A program made the translations under genes and the position numbers. The notes below the pieces were generated by a model. The model ran no database searches. It worked only from the letters and a program-made list of their open reading frames with translations, and was not told the DNA's origin. Source: Flavobacterium panici (GTDB taxonomy: Bacteria > Bacteroidota > Bacteroidia > Flavobacteriales > Flavobacteriaceae). Taken from it: DNA of 64,000 bases. This document shows, one piece after another, positions 38,096-46,751 of the stretch. The number at the start of each line of letters is the position of its first letter. Position 1 is the first letter of the stretch. Where the stretch lies: the NCBI RefSeq assembly GCF_903819335.1, contig NZ_CAIJDE010000017.1:124001-188000 (forward strand), written 5' to 3'.

Positions 38096-38130
38096 AATAG
38101 TTTATTTATAACAAAGGTCTGTAAAAAAAT

Positions 38131-38220
38131 GGCACACTGATAAAGCGGGTTGAACAGATTTACACGGAGGAAATAATTAATTTGTGTTCATCCGTTTGAT
38201 CCGTTAAATCTGTGGGCAAA
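38131..38220. repeat. REP-like imperfect palindrome between bioA and the ketosynthase gene
   Basis: The sequence CACTGATAAAGCGGGTTGAA with CAGATTTACACGGAGG is followed by a rough inverse, TTCATCCGTTTGATCCG and TTAAATCTGTGGGC. A relative with the same words (CTGATTGAACAGATTAACGC, ATCTGTTTTATCTGTGAG) is at 40217-40325. Confidence 0.6.
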
Positions 38221-38221
38221 A

Positions 38222-39493
38222 TCACACCATTTCAATGGCTTCTTCAATTGTAGTGTATACTTTATGAAGCTGTTCATCTGTCATTATATATGGCGGTAAA
38301 ATATAAACGATATTTCCAACGGGGCGTAAAACAACTCCTTTATCAATAAAGAAATTATACAATTTTGTCCGCATTGATCCGTAATAGCTTTCTTCTGAAT
38401 CTGATTTTATTTCAACGGCAAAAATAACTCCCAAAGTTCTGGCAGTAATTACTTTTGGATGATTCTCAATTTTCTTTTGAAAATCTAAATGACTAGCATT
38501 TATTCTTTCAATATTTTGCTGCATTTCTGTTGTCTCCAATAAATCCATACTTGCTAAAGCCGCCGCACAACCTGTTGGATTCGCTGTAAATGTATGACCG
38601 TGAAATAAGGCTTTGTTGATATCATCATCATAAAATGCATCAAAAATATCCTGAGTAAAAGTTGTAATCGCCATTGGAATTGTTCCTCCGGTTAATGCTT
38701 TCGAAAGACAAATCATATCCGGTTCTTCTGAAACATAATCCATGGCGAAAGTTTTTCCGGTTTTTCCAAAACCCGTCATTACTTCATCAGCAATTGTTAG
38801 GACATTATTTGCTGCACATATCTGAATCAATTTTTCTAACGCTTCAGGTTCATACATTACCATTCCTGCTGCGCCCTGTACCAAAGGTTCGAAAATAAAT
38901 CCGGCACAATTATGTTTTTTAATTGCTTCTTCTAAAGCGTCAAAACTTGCCTGCTCCTGCCCTTTTATTGGAACCGGAATTCGAACTACATCTATAAACA
39001 TTCCTTGAAAAGCCTGAGTATAAAATGAAATTCCGCTCGCCGCCATTGCAGCAAAAGTATCTCCGTGAAAAGCATTTTCAAAAGCAATAATCGTTGTCCG
39101 CTTTTCATTCTTATTAAAAAAATATTGAAGCGCTACTTTAATTGCCACTTCAACGGCCGTAGAACCATTATCTGAAAAGAAAATCTTCTGTTGGTTTTTC
39201 GGTAGAATTTCCATTAATCTTTCCCCAACTTTTACTGCCGGTTCATGTGTAAAACCGCCAAACAAAACGTGTTCTAAAGTCGTCAATTGTTTGTAAATAG
39301 CATCGGCGATTAATTTATTACTATGACCAAACGGGTTTACCCACCAGGAAGCAATTGCATCAATGTATTCTTTATTATTTTCATCCCAAAGTAACGCACC
39401 TTCTGCTTTTGTAATTGCAATTGGTGTTTGCGAAATTTTATGCTGTGTATAAGGATGCCAAAGGTATTGGCGGTCTTTTTCTGTTAAGCTCAT
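38222..39493 (-). CDS. bioA: Adenosylmethionine--8-amino-7-oxononanoate aminotransferase
   Basis: It converts KAPA to DAPA in biotin synthesis, with SAM as amino donor and PLP as cofactor. The N-terminus LWHPYTQHK and ASWWVNPFGHSN are BioA hallmarks. The PLP Lys is K265 (ICLSKALTGG) and D236 lies in TIADEVMTGFGKTGK. HGHTFTANPTGCAAALAS and YILPPYIMTDEQL complete the fold type I aminotransferase pattern. At 423 residues it has the usual length. It follows bioD by 98 bases on the same strand, so the two are probably co-transcribed; a repeat separates it from the ketosynthase gene. Confidence 0.96.
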   Translation of the reverse strand: MSLTEKDRQYLWHPYTQHKISQTPIAITKAEGALLWDENNKEYIDAIASWWVNPFGHSNKLIADAIYKQLTTLEHVLFGGFTHEPAVKVGERLMEILPKNQQKIFFSDNGSTAVEVAIKVALQYFFNKNEKRTTIIAFENAFHGDTFAAMAASGISFYTQAFQGMFIDVVRIPVPIKGQEQASFDALEEAIKKHNCAGFIFEPLVQGAAGMVMYEPEALEKLIQICAANNVLTIADEVMTGFGKTGKTFAMDYVSEEPDMICLSKALTGGTIPMAITTFTQDIFDAFYDDDINKALFHGHTFTANPTGCAAALASMDLLETTEMQQNIERINASHLDFQKKIENHPKVITARTLGVIFAVEIKSDSEESYYGSMRTKLYNFFIDKGVVLRPVGNIVYILPPYIMTDEQLHKVYTTIEEAIEMV

Positions 39494-39591
39494 TGTTAAG
39501 AAAATAGAAGAAAGAGAATAGAAAAAAGACTAAACTCAATTGTTTAAACAAAGATAGGAAACTCTATTTTCTTTATTCTATAATCTTTATT

Positions 39592-40209
39592 CTATAAATT
39601 AAGCAAATTCTCTCTAAATAAATCGGCGTATTCTTTAATTACATTTTGATCGAAATAGGGTTCTTCGTCAATTCTTCCGATGCAGTTTATTCTGGCTTTA
39701 TTCAGAATTAAACTTTCTGTTGATTTGTTTTCGCTTCCGCTGAAGACAATCCCGGCGACTTTAAATCCCCGATTCTGAATTGCCTCAATTGTTAATAGAG
39801 TATGATTGATACTTCCCAGATAATGTCTTGAAACGACAATAATTTTATAATCGGATTGGATTAAATCGATGATTGTTTCTTTATCATTTAACGGAACAAA
39901 AATTCCGCCAGCGCCTTCAATAACTAAATTATTCTTCGTTTTCGGTTCCTGAATTTGATTTAATTCGATTGTTATTCCATCAATTTCTGCCGCCAAATGC
40001 GGACTTGCCGGTGTATTCAGTTTATAACTGTTCTCAAAAATTTGAGTTTTTTTATTAGAAATTCTGGATTGAACTTTATGACTATCAGAATTATCTAAAT
40101 CTCCAGCTTGAATTGGTTTCCAATAATCAGCTTCTAAAGCTTCGACAATAATCGAAGAAGCAATTGTTTTACCAACATCTGTCGAAATTCCTGTTACGAA
40201 TATTTTCAT
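39592..40209 (-). CDS. bioD: Dethiobiotin synthase
   Basis: It closes the ureido ring of dethiobiotin from DAPA, CO2 and ATP. The P-loop is at residues 7-15 (GISTDVGKT), followed by YWKPIQAGDLDNSD with the conserved Lys. VIEGAGGIFVPLN is the second conserved block, and VVSRHYLGSINHTLLTIEAI the third. At 205 residues it is slightly shorter than the E. coli enzyme, as is common in Bacteroidota. It is upstream of bioA on the same strand. Repeat elements lie on both sides of the bioD-bioA pair. Confidence 0.95.
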   Translation of the reverse strand: MKIFVTGISTDVGKTIASSIIVEALEADYWKPIQAGDLDNSDSHKVQSRISNKKTQIFENSYKLNTPASPHLAAEIDGITIELNQIQEPKTKNNLVIEGAGGIFVPLNDKETIIDLIQSDYKIIVVSRHYLGSINHTLLTIEAIQNRGFKVAGIVFSGSENKSTESLILNKARINCIGRIDEEPYFDQNVIKEYADLFRENLLNL

Positions 40210-40216
40210 AGTTTAT

Positions 40217-40325
40217 TGACCACGGGTTTTACTGATTGAACAGATTAACGCGGATTTTTTTGTTTTTTTAATCTCAACTAACAATCAGTGTAAACCTGTT
40301 ACATCTGTTTTATCTGTGAGCCATC
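40217..40325. repeat. REP-like imperfect palindrome upstream of bioD
   Basis: CCACGGGTTTTACTGATTGA followed by ACAGATTAACGCGGATT, then AATCAGTGTAAACCTGTTAC and ATCTGTTTTATCTGTGAG, form loose inverted halves around a T-rich centre. It is related to the element at 38131-38220. Confidence 0.6.
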
Positions 40326-40347
40326 AACAAAAATACCAATAAAAACA

Positions 40348-40368
40348 AACCCATCATTACGATGGGTT
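40348..40368 (-). terminator. Terminator of the TraB/sigma/membrane protein operon
   Basis: The 8-bp stem AACCCATC/GATGGGTT is followed on the minus strand by TTGTTTTTATT; it lies 7 bases after the stop of the membrane protein gene. Confidence 0.65.
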
Positions 40369-40375
40369 CTGTTTC

Positions 40376-40990
40376 TTATTCTTCTTTTAATTCATCAATT
40401 ACTTTTCTTATTTCACTGGCGAATTTTCCATAAAATTTGTGGACCCACCATTCTAAAGAAATACCCATAAAAAGTACTCCAAAAACAACAATCAAAAAGA
40501 ATGCGACTAATTGCCCATTTGAAAATTCGTGATCAAAAAATCCCGGAATTTTTGAAAACGCATAATAATAAAGTCCCAAAAGATATAAAACCAAAAACGG
40601 CGTTAAGGCAAACCCAAATGTTTTGTACAATTCCATATTCAGTCTTATGTCAAAATAAGTTTCATACAAACTATCTTTTGTTGTTAAAGTGGTATTATTT
40701 AGTCTTTTATAAAAGAAATAAAGCTTTAGTAAATAATAAACACAAACGGCCACAAAAAGACTAAAAAGTAAATAATAAAAAAAAGTCCATTTTGGCGGCA
40801 GATTAGCAATCAAAGGAACTGTGCCAATGAAAACTATCGACAGGATTTGATAATAAAATTCTGTTTTTAGATTTTTTTTAATTTTATCCAAAGGTGTATT
40901 TGCCGATTGTATTTTTTCTAAATTATGGGGAACAACGACGTTTTTTGGTTTATCGTTATTCCATGCGTTTTGTATTTCATCAAAATCCAT
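40376..40990 (-). CDS. Membrane protein downstream of an ECF sigma factor (204 aa), function unknown
   Basis: Residues 1-45 are soluble and polar (MDFDEIQNAWNNDKPKNVVV), followed by four hydrophobic segments: about 47-64 (YYQILSIVFIGTVPLIANL), 70-93, 125-145 (FGFALTPFLVLYLLGLYYY) and 160-180. The end is charged and cytoplasmic-looking (KFASEIRKVIDELKEE). The start overlaps the end of the sigma factor gene by 11 bases, so the two are translationally coupled. Position and topology, a soluble N-terminus followed by membrane helices, suggest an anti-sigma role, but no known anti-sigma motif (for example HxxxCxxC) is present. The function is therefore a guess. Confidence 0.8.
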   Translation of the reverse strand: MDFDEIQNAWNNDKPKNVVVPHNLEKIQSANTPLDKIKKNLKTEFYYQILSIVFIGTVPLIANLPPKWTFFYYLLFSLFVAVCVYYLLKLYFFYKRLNNTTLTTKDSLYETYFDIRLNMELYKTFGFALTPFLVLYLLGLYYYAFSKIPGFFDHEFSNGQLVAFFLIVVFGVLFMGISLEWWVHKFYGKFASEIRKVIDELKEE

Positions 40991-41483
40991 ATCCTTGGTT
41001 TTTAATTATATCTTTTAATTTTTCTTTTGCCCGATTCAGTTTTACTCTGGCATTTCCCTCTGAGATTCCAAGGTTTTCTCCAATTTCTTTATGTGAAAAC
41101 CCTTCTAACTGATAAAAAATAATCGCCTTGTCAATTTTTTCCAGTTTTTGAACGGCTTTATAAAAGTGTTCGATTTGGTTTTCTTTGATTTGAGAATCGC
41201 CTTCTTCTTCTTTTACATTTTCTGAAACGATTTCATATTTATCAACTTTCCGCTTTTCTTTCTTCAGGAAAACAATTGCCGTATTTACAGCTACGCGATA
41301 CATCCAAGTTGAAAACTGACTTTCATTTCGAAAAGAATCATACGATTTCCAGAGCTGGCAAATAATTTCCTGAAATAAATCCTGCTGATCGTCATGTGTA
41401 TCCATGTACATTTTAGAAACTTTGTACAAAATTCCCTTATGATTTTCAATCCGATTTAAAAACTCTTGTTCCCTTTCTTTCAA
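40980..41483 (-). CDS. ECF-type RNA polymerase sigma factor
   Basis: The 167-residue protein has region 2 at about 8-75 (DDQQDLFQEIICQLWKSYDSF, FSTWMYRVAVNTAI) and region 4 at about 105-160 (KAVQKLEKIDKAIIFYQLEGFSHKEIGENLGISEGNARVKLNRAKEKL) with a helix-turn-helix. It directs RNA polymerase to a limited set of promoters. It begins 6 bases after the TraB-like gene and overlaps the membrane protein gene by 11 bases, so all three form one operon. The usual FecR-type anti-sigma partner of Bacteroidota is missing. The signal it responds to cannot be told. Confidence 0.93.
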   Translation of the reverse strand: MKEREQEFLNRIENHKGILYKVSKMYMDTHDDQQDLFQEIICQLWKSYDSFRNESQFSTWMYRVAVNTAIVFLKKEKRKVDKYEIVSENVKEEEGDSQIKENQIEHFYKAVQKLEKIDKAIIFYQLEGFSHKEIGENLGISEGNARVKLNRAKEKLKDIIKNQGYGF

Positions 41484-41489
41484 AATCTA

Positions 41490-42353
41490 TTAATTCAGAA
41501 TTGGTTTTACCTTGTAACCTGCTTTTCTTAATAAATTAATAACTCCAAATTCTCCTGCTAAATGTGCTGATCCAACGGCAAAAAAGACACTTTGTTTTTT
41601 CATTATTTCAGGCATATTTTTTGCCCAATTTAAATTTCTTTCTTCAAGAATAATCTTTTTGGTCTTTTCGCTTGTATATTTTTTATCCGTTGTAAAATCA
41701 AACATTAAATCAATATTCTCGGTTTTATAGGCCGAAACTAATTTAGCCGATTCTTCAGGAGTTGATTCTTCTAACATCGAAATCATTTCATCAGTTGAAT
41801 AGGCTTTATCAAACATCCCGAATTGTTCTTTTACAGTTTCAAGCCCGCCAATTTCAATAGTTCTTTTTTTAGCCTGCTCAATAAATTCCATTTCGTAGAA
41901 TTTTAAATCGGCGCAGCCAAAACTTTTCATCGAAATCAAACTCATTACAGTCAGTAAACTAAAGCTGTCAACTTGCTGCACGGTCATTCCTGTAGTTTTC
42001 TTGAGAATTGCATCTAATTTTGTCAACTGTTCCGGAGTCAGTTTTTTGCTTAAAGGTTCTTTTCCCATTGCCAATTGCTGCATTTCTGACATTTCTTTTG
42101 GGTCAGAAAAGTTGATTTCTAAAACTAGCTTTTCAGAAGATTCTAAAGCTTTCTTGTTTTTTTCCGTTAGAAAATAATCCGAAGAACAAATCATATGAAT
42201 TGTTCCATATAAATAAGAAGGTTTCGAAAGCCCGTTTCCGGAAACTTCCCATAAAAGAGAATTTTCTAATTTAGGAGATTTGGTTTGAGCTGGTGATTTT
42301 ATGCTAAAAGCAACTAATATAAATGCTATAAATAAATGGAATATTTTTTTCAT
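41490..42353 (-). CDS. TraB/GumN-family secreted protein
   Basis: The 287-residue protein has a signal peptide (MKKIFHLFIAFILVAFSIKSPAQ). The TraB/GumN fold is marked by LLWEVSGNGLSKPSYLYGTIHM near residue 45, with the GxxH motif, and by FFAVGSAHLAGEFGVINLLRKAGY near the C-terminus, with the second GxxH. Animal relatives (TIKI) are metalloproteases, but bacterial members are poorly studied, so activity is open. The likely site is the periplasm. It is the first gene of an operon with an ECF sigma factor and a membrane protein, which hints that it takes part in the same envelope response. Confidence 0.87.
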   Translation of the reverse strand: MKKIFHLFIAFILVAFSIKSPAQTKSPKLENSLLWEVSGNGLSKPSYLYGTIHMICSSDYFLTEKNKKALESSEKLVLEINFSDPKEMSEMQQLAMGKEPLSKKLTPEQLTKLDAILKKTTGMTVQQVDSFSLLTVMSLISMKSFGCADLKFYEMEFIEQAKKRTIEIGGLETVKEQFGMFDKAYSTDEMISMLEESTPEESAKLVSAYKTENIDLMFDFTTDKKYTSEKTKKIILEERNLNWAKNMPEIMKKQSVFFAVGSAHLAGEFGVINLLRKAGYKVKPILN

Positions 42354-42492
42354 TTTGAAGGGTTGGTTAGGTTAATGACTGAAACTCATTTTGTAATTAC
42401 AACTCGTAAGTATAGGAATAGTCGAAACGTTACAGAAAAATATTAAAAATTATTTTAGCCCACTGATAAAATGTAAGATTTCGTTAACCAAA

Positions 42493-42559
42493 TGTCACCC
42501 TGAGCGAAGTCGAAGGGCTCGCTAACTAAATAAGGGCTTCGACTTCGCTCAGCCTGACA
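42493..42559. repeat. Palindromic repeat with CTGAGCGAAGTCGAAGG arms
   Basis: TGTCACCCTGAGCGAAGTCG and its inverse form arms of about 25 bases (two mismatches) around a 17-base loop. Such elements are common between genes in Bacteroidota; it may help end transcription of bioF, which ends at 42568. Confidence 0.75.
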
Positions 42560-42567
42560 ACTACATC

Positions 42568-43704
42568 TTAAAATATGAAATCCCGCAAAAGTTCTAATAC
42601 CGAAGTAATTTCTTCTTCAGAATTATAACTGTGAATGCAAAAACGCAAACGTTCCTGACCTTCAGGAACTGTTGGAGAAAGTATTGGTTTTACATCAAAA
42701 CCTTTGTCTTGTAATTGTTGGGCTAACTTCTTGACACTTTCATTTCCCTGAACAATGGCAGACTGAATTGCTGATTTACTTCGAACAAACATTGGTTTTA
42801 GACCTAATAAGTTTTTTTGCTGATTGAAGAAAATAATATTTTGACGCAGTTTTTCGATTGCTTCTTTTTCAATTTCCAGCTGTTGATATGCCGTTAAAAT
42901 TGTGGCGACAGAATGTGGAGATAATCCTGTAGTATAAATAAAACTTCGGGCAAAGTTTATTAAATATTCTTTGAGTTCCGGACTTCCAAGTACAACCGCG
43001 CCGTGACAGCCTAAACCTTTTCCAAATGTCATGATTCGGGCAAAAATTCTGTTGTGCAGTTCTAAATATTGAAGAAGACCTTCTCCTTTATCTCCAAAAA
43101 CCCCCAAAGTATGAGCTTCATCAACTACTAAATAACAGTTGTATTTTTCCGAAAGCTGTACTAATTCTTCTAAGTTCGGACTGTCGCCATCCATAGAAAA
43201 AACAGTTTCGGTAACTATGTAAATATTGGTATCTGGAAATTTTAGAATAAGTCGTTCTAAATCTTCAAAATCATTGTGATTAAATTTATATGATTTTGAA
43301 TTTGACATTACAATTCCATCCCGAATGGAAGCATGACTTAACTCATCATACAAAATAACATCATTTCTTTGCGGTACAGCGCTAAAAAACCCCAAATTGG
43401 CATCATAACCCGAATTGAAAATTAAAGCGGCTTCTGCGTCATGAAATTGTGCAATAAAGTTTTCTACAATATGATATAAAGAATGGTTTCCTGAAATTAA
43501 TCTTGAACCTGTCGCTCCATTTTGAAAAATTTCATTTTCATGCAGATAAGCATGTGTTAATTTAAAAATTGATTCGGATTTTGAAAATCCGATATAATCA
43601 TTCGAAGAAAAATCCACCAGATTATTAAACACGGGGAGTTTGCGAAGCGAATTATTCTGCTTTCGGTTTTCAAGTTTCTGATTAAGATTTTCAGGTAATT
43701 TCAT
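42568..43704 (-). CDS. bioF: 8-amino-7-oxononanoate synthase (KAPA synthase)
   Basis: It joins a pimeloyl thioester with alanine to make KAPA, the first ring-forming step of biotin synthesis. I set the start at the ATG at 43704 (MKLPENLNQK); the frame extends 23 codons upstream without family similarity. The N-terminal FSSNDYIGF and GATGSRLISGNHSLYH are typical. DEAHTLGVFG at 195-204 and the PLP Lys K229 (TFGKGLGCHGAVVLG) are present; SFIYTTGLSPHSVAT follows. At 378 residues it has the usual length. It is separated from bioD by the TraB/sigma operon. An AONS-family enzyme for other substrates is possible, but the setting supports BioF. Confidence 0.93.
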   Translation of the reverse strand: MKLPENLNQKLENRKQNNSLRKLPVFNNLVDFSSNDYIGFSKSESIFKLTHAYLHENEIFQNGATGSRLISGNHSLYHIVENFIAQFHDAEAALIFNSGYDANLGFFSAVPQRNDVILYDELSHASIRDGIVMSNSKSYKFNHNDFEDLERLILKFPDTNIYIVTETVFSMDGDSPNLEELVQLSEKYNCYLVVDEAHTLGVFGDKGEGLLQYLELHNRIFARIMTFGKGLGCHGAVVLGSPELKEYLINFARSFIYTTGLSPHSVATILTAYQQLEIEKEAIEKLRQNIIFFNQQKNLLGLKPMFVRSKSAIQSAIVQGNESVKKLAQQLQDKGFDVKPILSPTVPEGQERLRFCIHSYNSEEEITSVLELLRDFIF

Positions 43705-43741
43705 AAAAACAAAGTTATGAAATTGAAATTTGATATAAACA

Positions 43742-43770
43742 AACAGCGGGTTTTGATATTTCCCGCTGTT
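43742..43770 (-). terminator. Hairpin between the SDR-like gene and bioF
   Basis: A perfect 9-bp stem (AACAGCGGG/CCCGCTGTT) with an 11-base loop lies 13 bases after the SDR-like stop. The following T-run is weak. Confidence 0.55.
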
Positions 43771-43782
43771 CATTATTGTATT

Positions 43783-44421
43783 CTAAATTGCGCTTATAAA
43801 TGGCGATTGCCTGCTATAATTTGACTCAATCATTTCCTTAACCATAAATTCAGCAATATCAAACGCGCTGATTTTATCTCCTAAACAATCTTCGAGATTA
43901 ACTGCTATATCAGAACTATTATCTGTGAATTCAATAAAAGGAACACGAACCTGCGTCCAGTTTGCATCACTTTCAACTAAAAGATTATACGCTTTTTGGC
44001 GATCTTCCTGAATTACAGGAAAATTGGTTTTCATCCAGTCTGTTGCCATAATAGTTTTTGGACTTTTTTTATCGAATGGCGTATCGATATTAAGACCCGC
44101 AAGAAGAACATAACGTTCAATTCCATATTCATTCATTACTTTTAAGATATTCTTGGTTACTGCACTTGCAACCAAAGGTTCATCTTTTCTCTGACTAATT
44201 GTACTTACAACAGCTTGACAGTCTTTCAACAATAATTTTATGGATTCAAAATCAAGCGCGTCTCCCGTAATGATTTCAATTTTAGGATTTTGAATTTCGA
44301 AATTTTCAGGATTTCTTAATAACAGTTTTAAACTAAATCCTTCTTTTAATAACTGGTTTACAAGATATTTTCCAGTTCTCCCGCCACCGCCCAGAACAGC
44401 GACTTTTGATATATTTTTCAT
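43783..44421 (-). CDS. NAD(P)-binding atypical SDR (NmrA/NAD(P)H-binding type)
   Basis: The 212-residue protein opens with a Rossmann nucleotide-binding motif (VAVLGGGGRTGKYLVNQLL), followed by LLLRNPENF, IITGDALDFESI and AVVSTISQRKDEP. This is the pattern of the NAD(P)H-binding subgroup of atypical short-chain dehydrogenases (BLVRB/YwnB-like). It lacks the classical YxxxK catalytic pair. It may be a reductase or a redox sensor; the substrate is unknown. It is separated from bioF by a hairpin and reads the same way. Confidence 0.85.
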   Translation of the reverse strand: MKNISKVAVLGGGGRTGKYLVNQLLKEGFSLKLLLRNPENFEIQNPKIEIITGDALDFESIKLLLKDCQAVVSTISQRKDEPLVASAVTKNILKVMNEYGIERYVLLAGLNIDTPFDKKSPKTIMATDWMKTNFPVIQEDRQKAYNLLVESDANWTQVRVPFIEFTDNSSDIAVNLEDCLGDKISAFDIAEFMVKEMIESNYSRQSPFISAI

Positions 44422-44581
44422 AGGTATTCTTTATAAAATTTGACATAAATAATTTGCGCTTTATCAGGTCGATAAAACGAAAACATAAAAGCTTACTGAG
44501 CTTTTATAATTGAATCAATATTTTATAAAGAGATTTTAATACTTCAAAAGTAAAAAATATTTTTTGAAGCATCGCATAAAA

Positions 44582-44610
44582 AAAAGCCACTCACTATGTG
44601 AATGGCTTTT
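44582..44610 (-). terminator. Terminator of the atpD-atpC unit
   Basis: The stem AAAAGCCACTCAC/GTGAATGGCTTTT (one mismatch, 3-base loop) is followed by a T-run on the minus strand, 21 bases after the atpC stop. Confidence 0.85.
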
Positions 44611-44631
44611 AAGATTATTTCGAAATTGTTG

Positions 44632-44913
44632 TTAGTCTACTAAAACAATTATCTTGTTATCTTTCATTTCGATTGTTCCTGACGTAATATCTAATGTATA
44701 GGTTTGGTCATTCACTTTCGTAAATTTATTTGCTACCTCTTTAGAAAAATCAAAGCTTGCCGCTACAATTTTAATAGTTCCTTTTTCTAGAATAGAAACA
44801 ATAGGAGCGTGATTATTTAAAATCTGAAAGCTTCCATCAACTCCCGGAAGTGTAACTGAAGTTACTTGTCCTGAAAATAATTTTGCTTCTGGTGATACTA
44901 TTTCTAAAATCAT
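44632..44913 (-). CDS. atpC: F-type ATP synthase epsilon subunit, short form
   Basis: The 93-residue protein matches the N-terminal beta-sandwich of the epsilon subunit: ILEIVSPEAKLFSGQVTSVTLPGVDGSFQILNNHAPIVSIL. It lacks the C-terminal two-helix domain of the E. coli subunit, as is usual in Bacteroidota, so inhibition through that domain is not expected. It works in the F1 rotor stalk at the inner membrane. It follows atpD on the same strand; a palindrome lies in the 92-base gap. Confidence 0.95.
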   Translation of the reverse strand: MILEIVSPEAKLFSGQVTSVTLPGVDGSFQILNNHAPIVSILEKGTIKIVAASFDFSKEVANKFTKVNDQTYTLDITSGTIEMKDNKIIVLVD

Positions 44914-44940
44914 AACTTTTTTTTAAATTCCAAATTATAA

Positions 44941-44972
44941 AATTCCAAATCCCAAAATTGGAATTTGGAATT
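44941..44972. repeat. AATTCCAAATTCCAA-type palindrome inside the atpD-atpC gap
   Basis: AATTCCAAATCCCAA and TTGGAATTTGGAATT are inverted with a 2-base spacer and one mismatch. It is the same family as the palindrome at 4631-4669. Lying between two co-transcribed genes, it could act as a weak attenuator or an RNA-stability hairpin. Confidence 0.7.
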
Positions 44973-45005
44973 TTTATTTTTTAATGTTTATCAAGCTATG
45001 CCTGA

Positions 45006-46520
<1,515 letters not shown>

Positions 46521-46578
46521 TTATGTATTTATTAAATAGCTATTTAGGTTTATCGAAAATACCTCTTTTTTCAGAGCG

Positions 46579-46608
46579 CAAAGATAATTTTTTAAAATAT
46601 AAAATCAA
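46579..46608 (-). promoter_or_regulatory. Promoter of atpD-atpC
   Basis: On the minus strand TTG (46608-46606) and TATCTTTG (46586-46579) are 19 bases apart, matching the Bacteroidota TTG-N19-TAnnTTTG pattern. It lies about 62 bases upstream of the atpD start codon. Confidence 0.65.
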
Positions 46609-46697
46609 TTTTTTTTTCATAAAAAATAGCATGATTTTGTTTGATTCATAAAAACAGACTTTTAAACTGTCGTTTATATCATTTTTTAACGAAAAAA

Positions 46698-46730
46698 AAA
46701 GCCACTACATTTTATAAAACGAGTGGCTTT
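46698..46730 (-). terminator. Terminator of the TonB receptor/SGNH lipoprotein operon
   Basis: The stem AAAGCCACT/AGTGGCTTT is followed by nine or more T on the minus strand, 21 bases after the lipoprotein stop. Confidence 0.82.
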
Positions 46731-46751
46731 CTTAATTAAAAAAATGGTATA

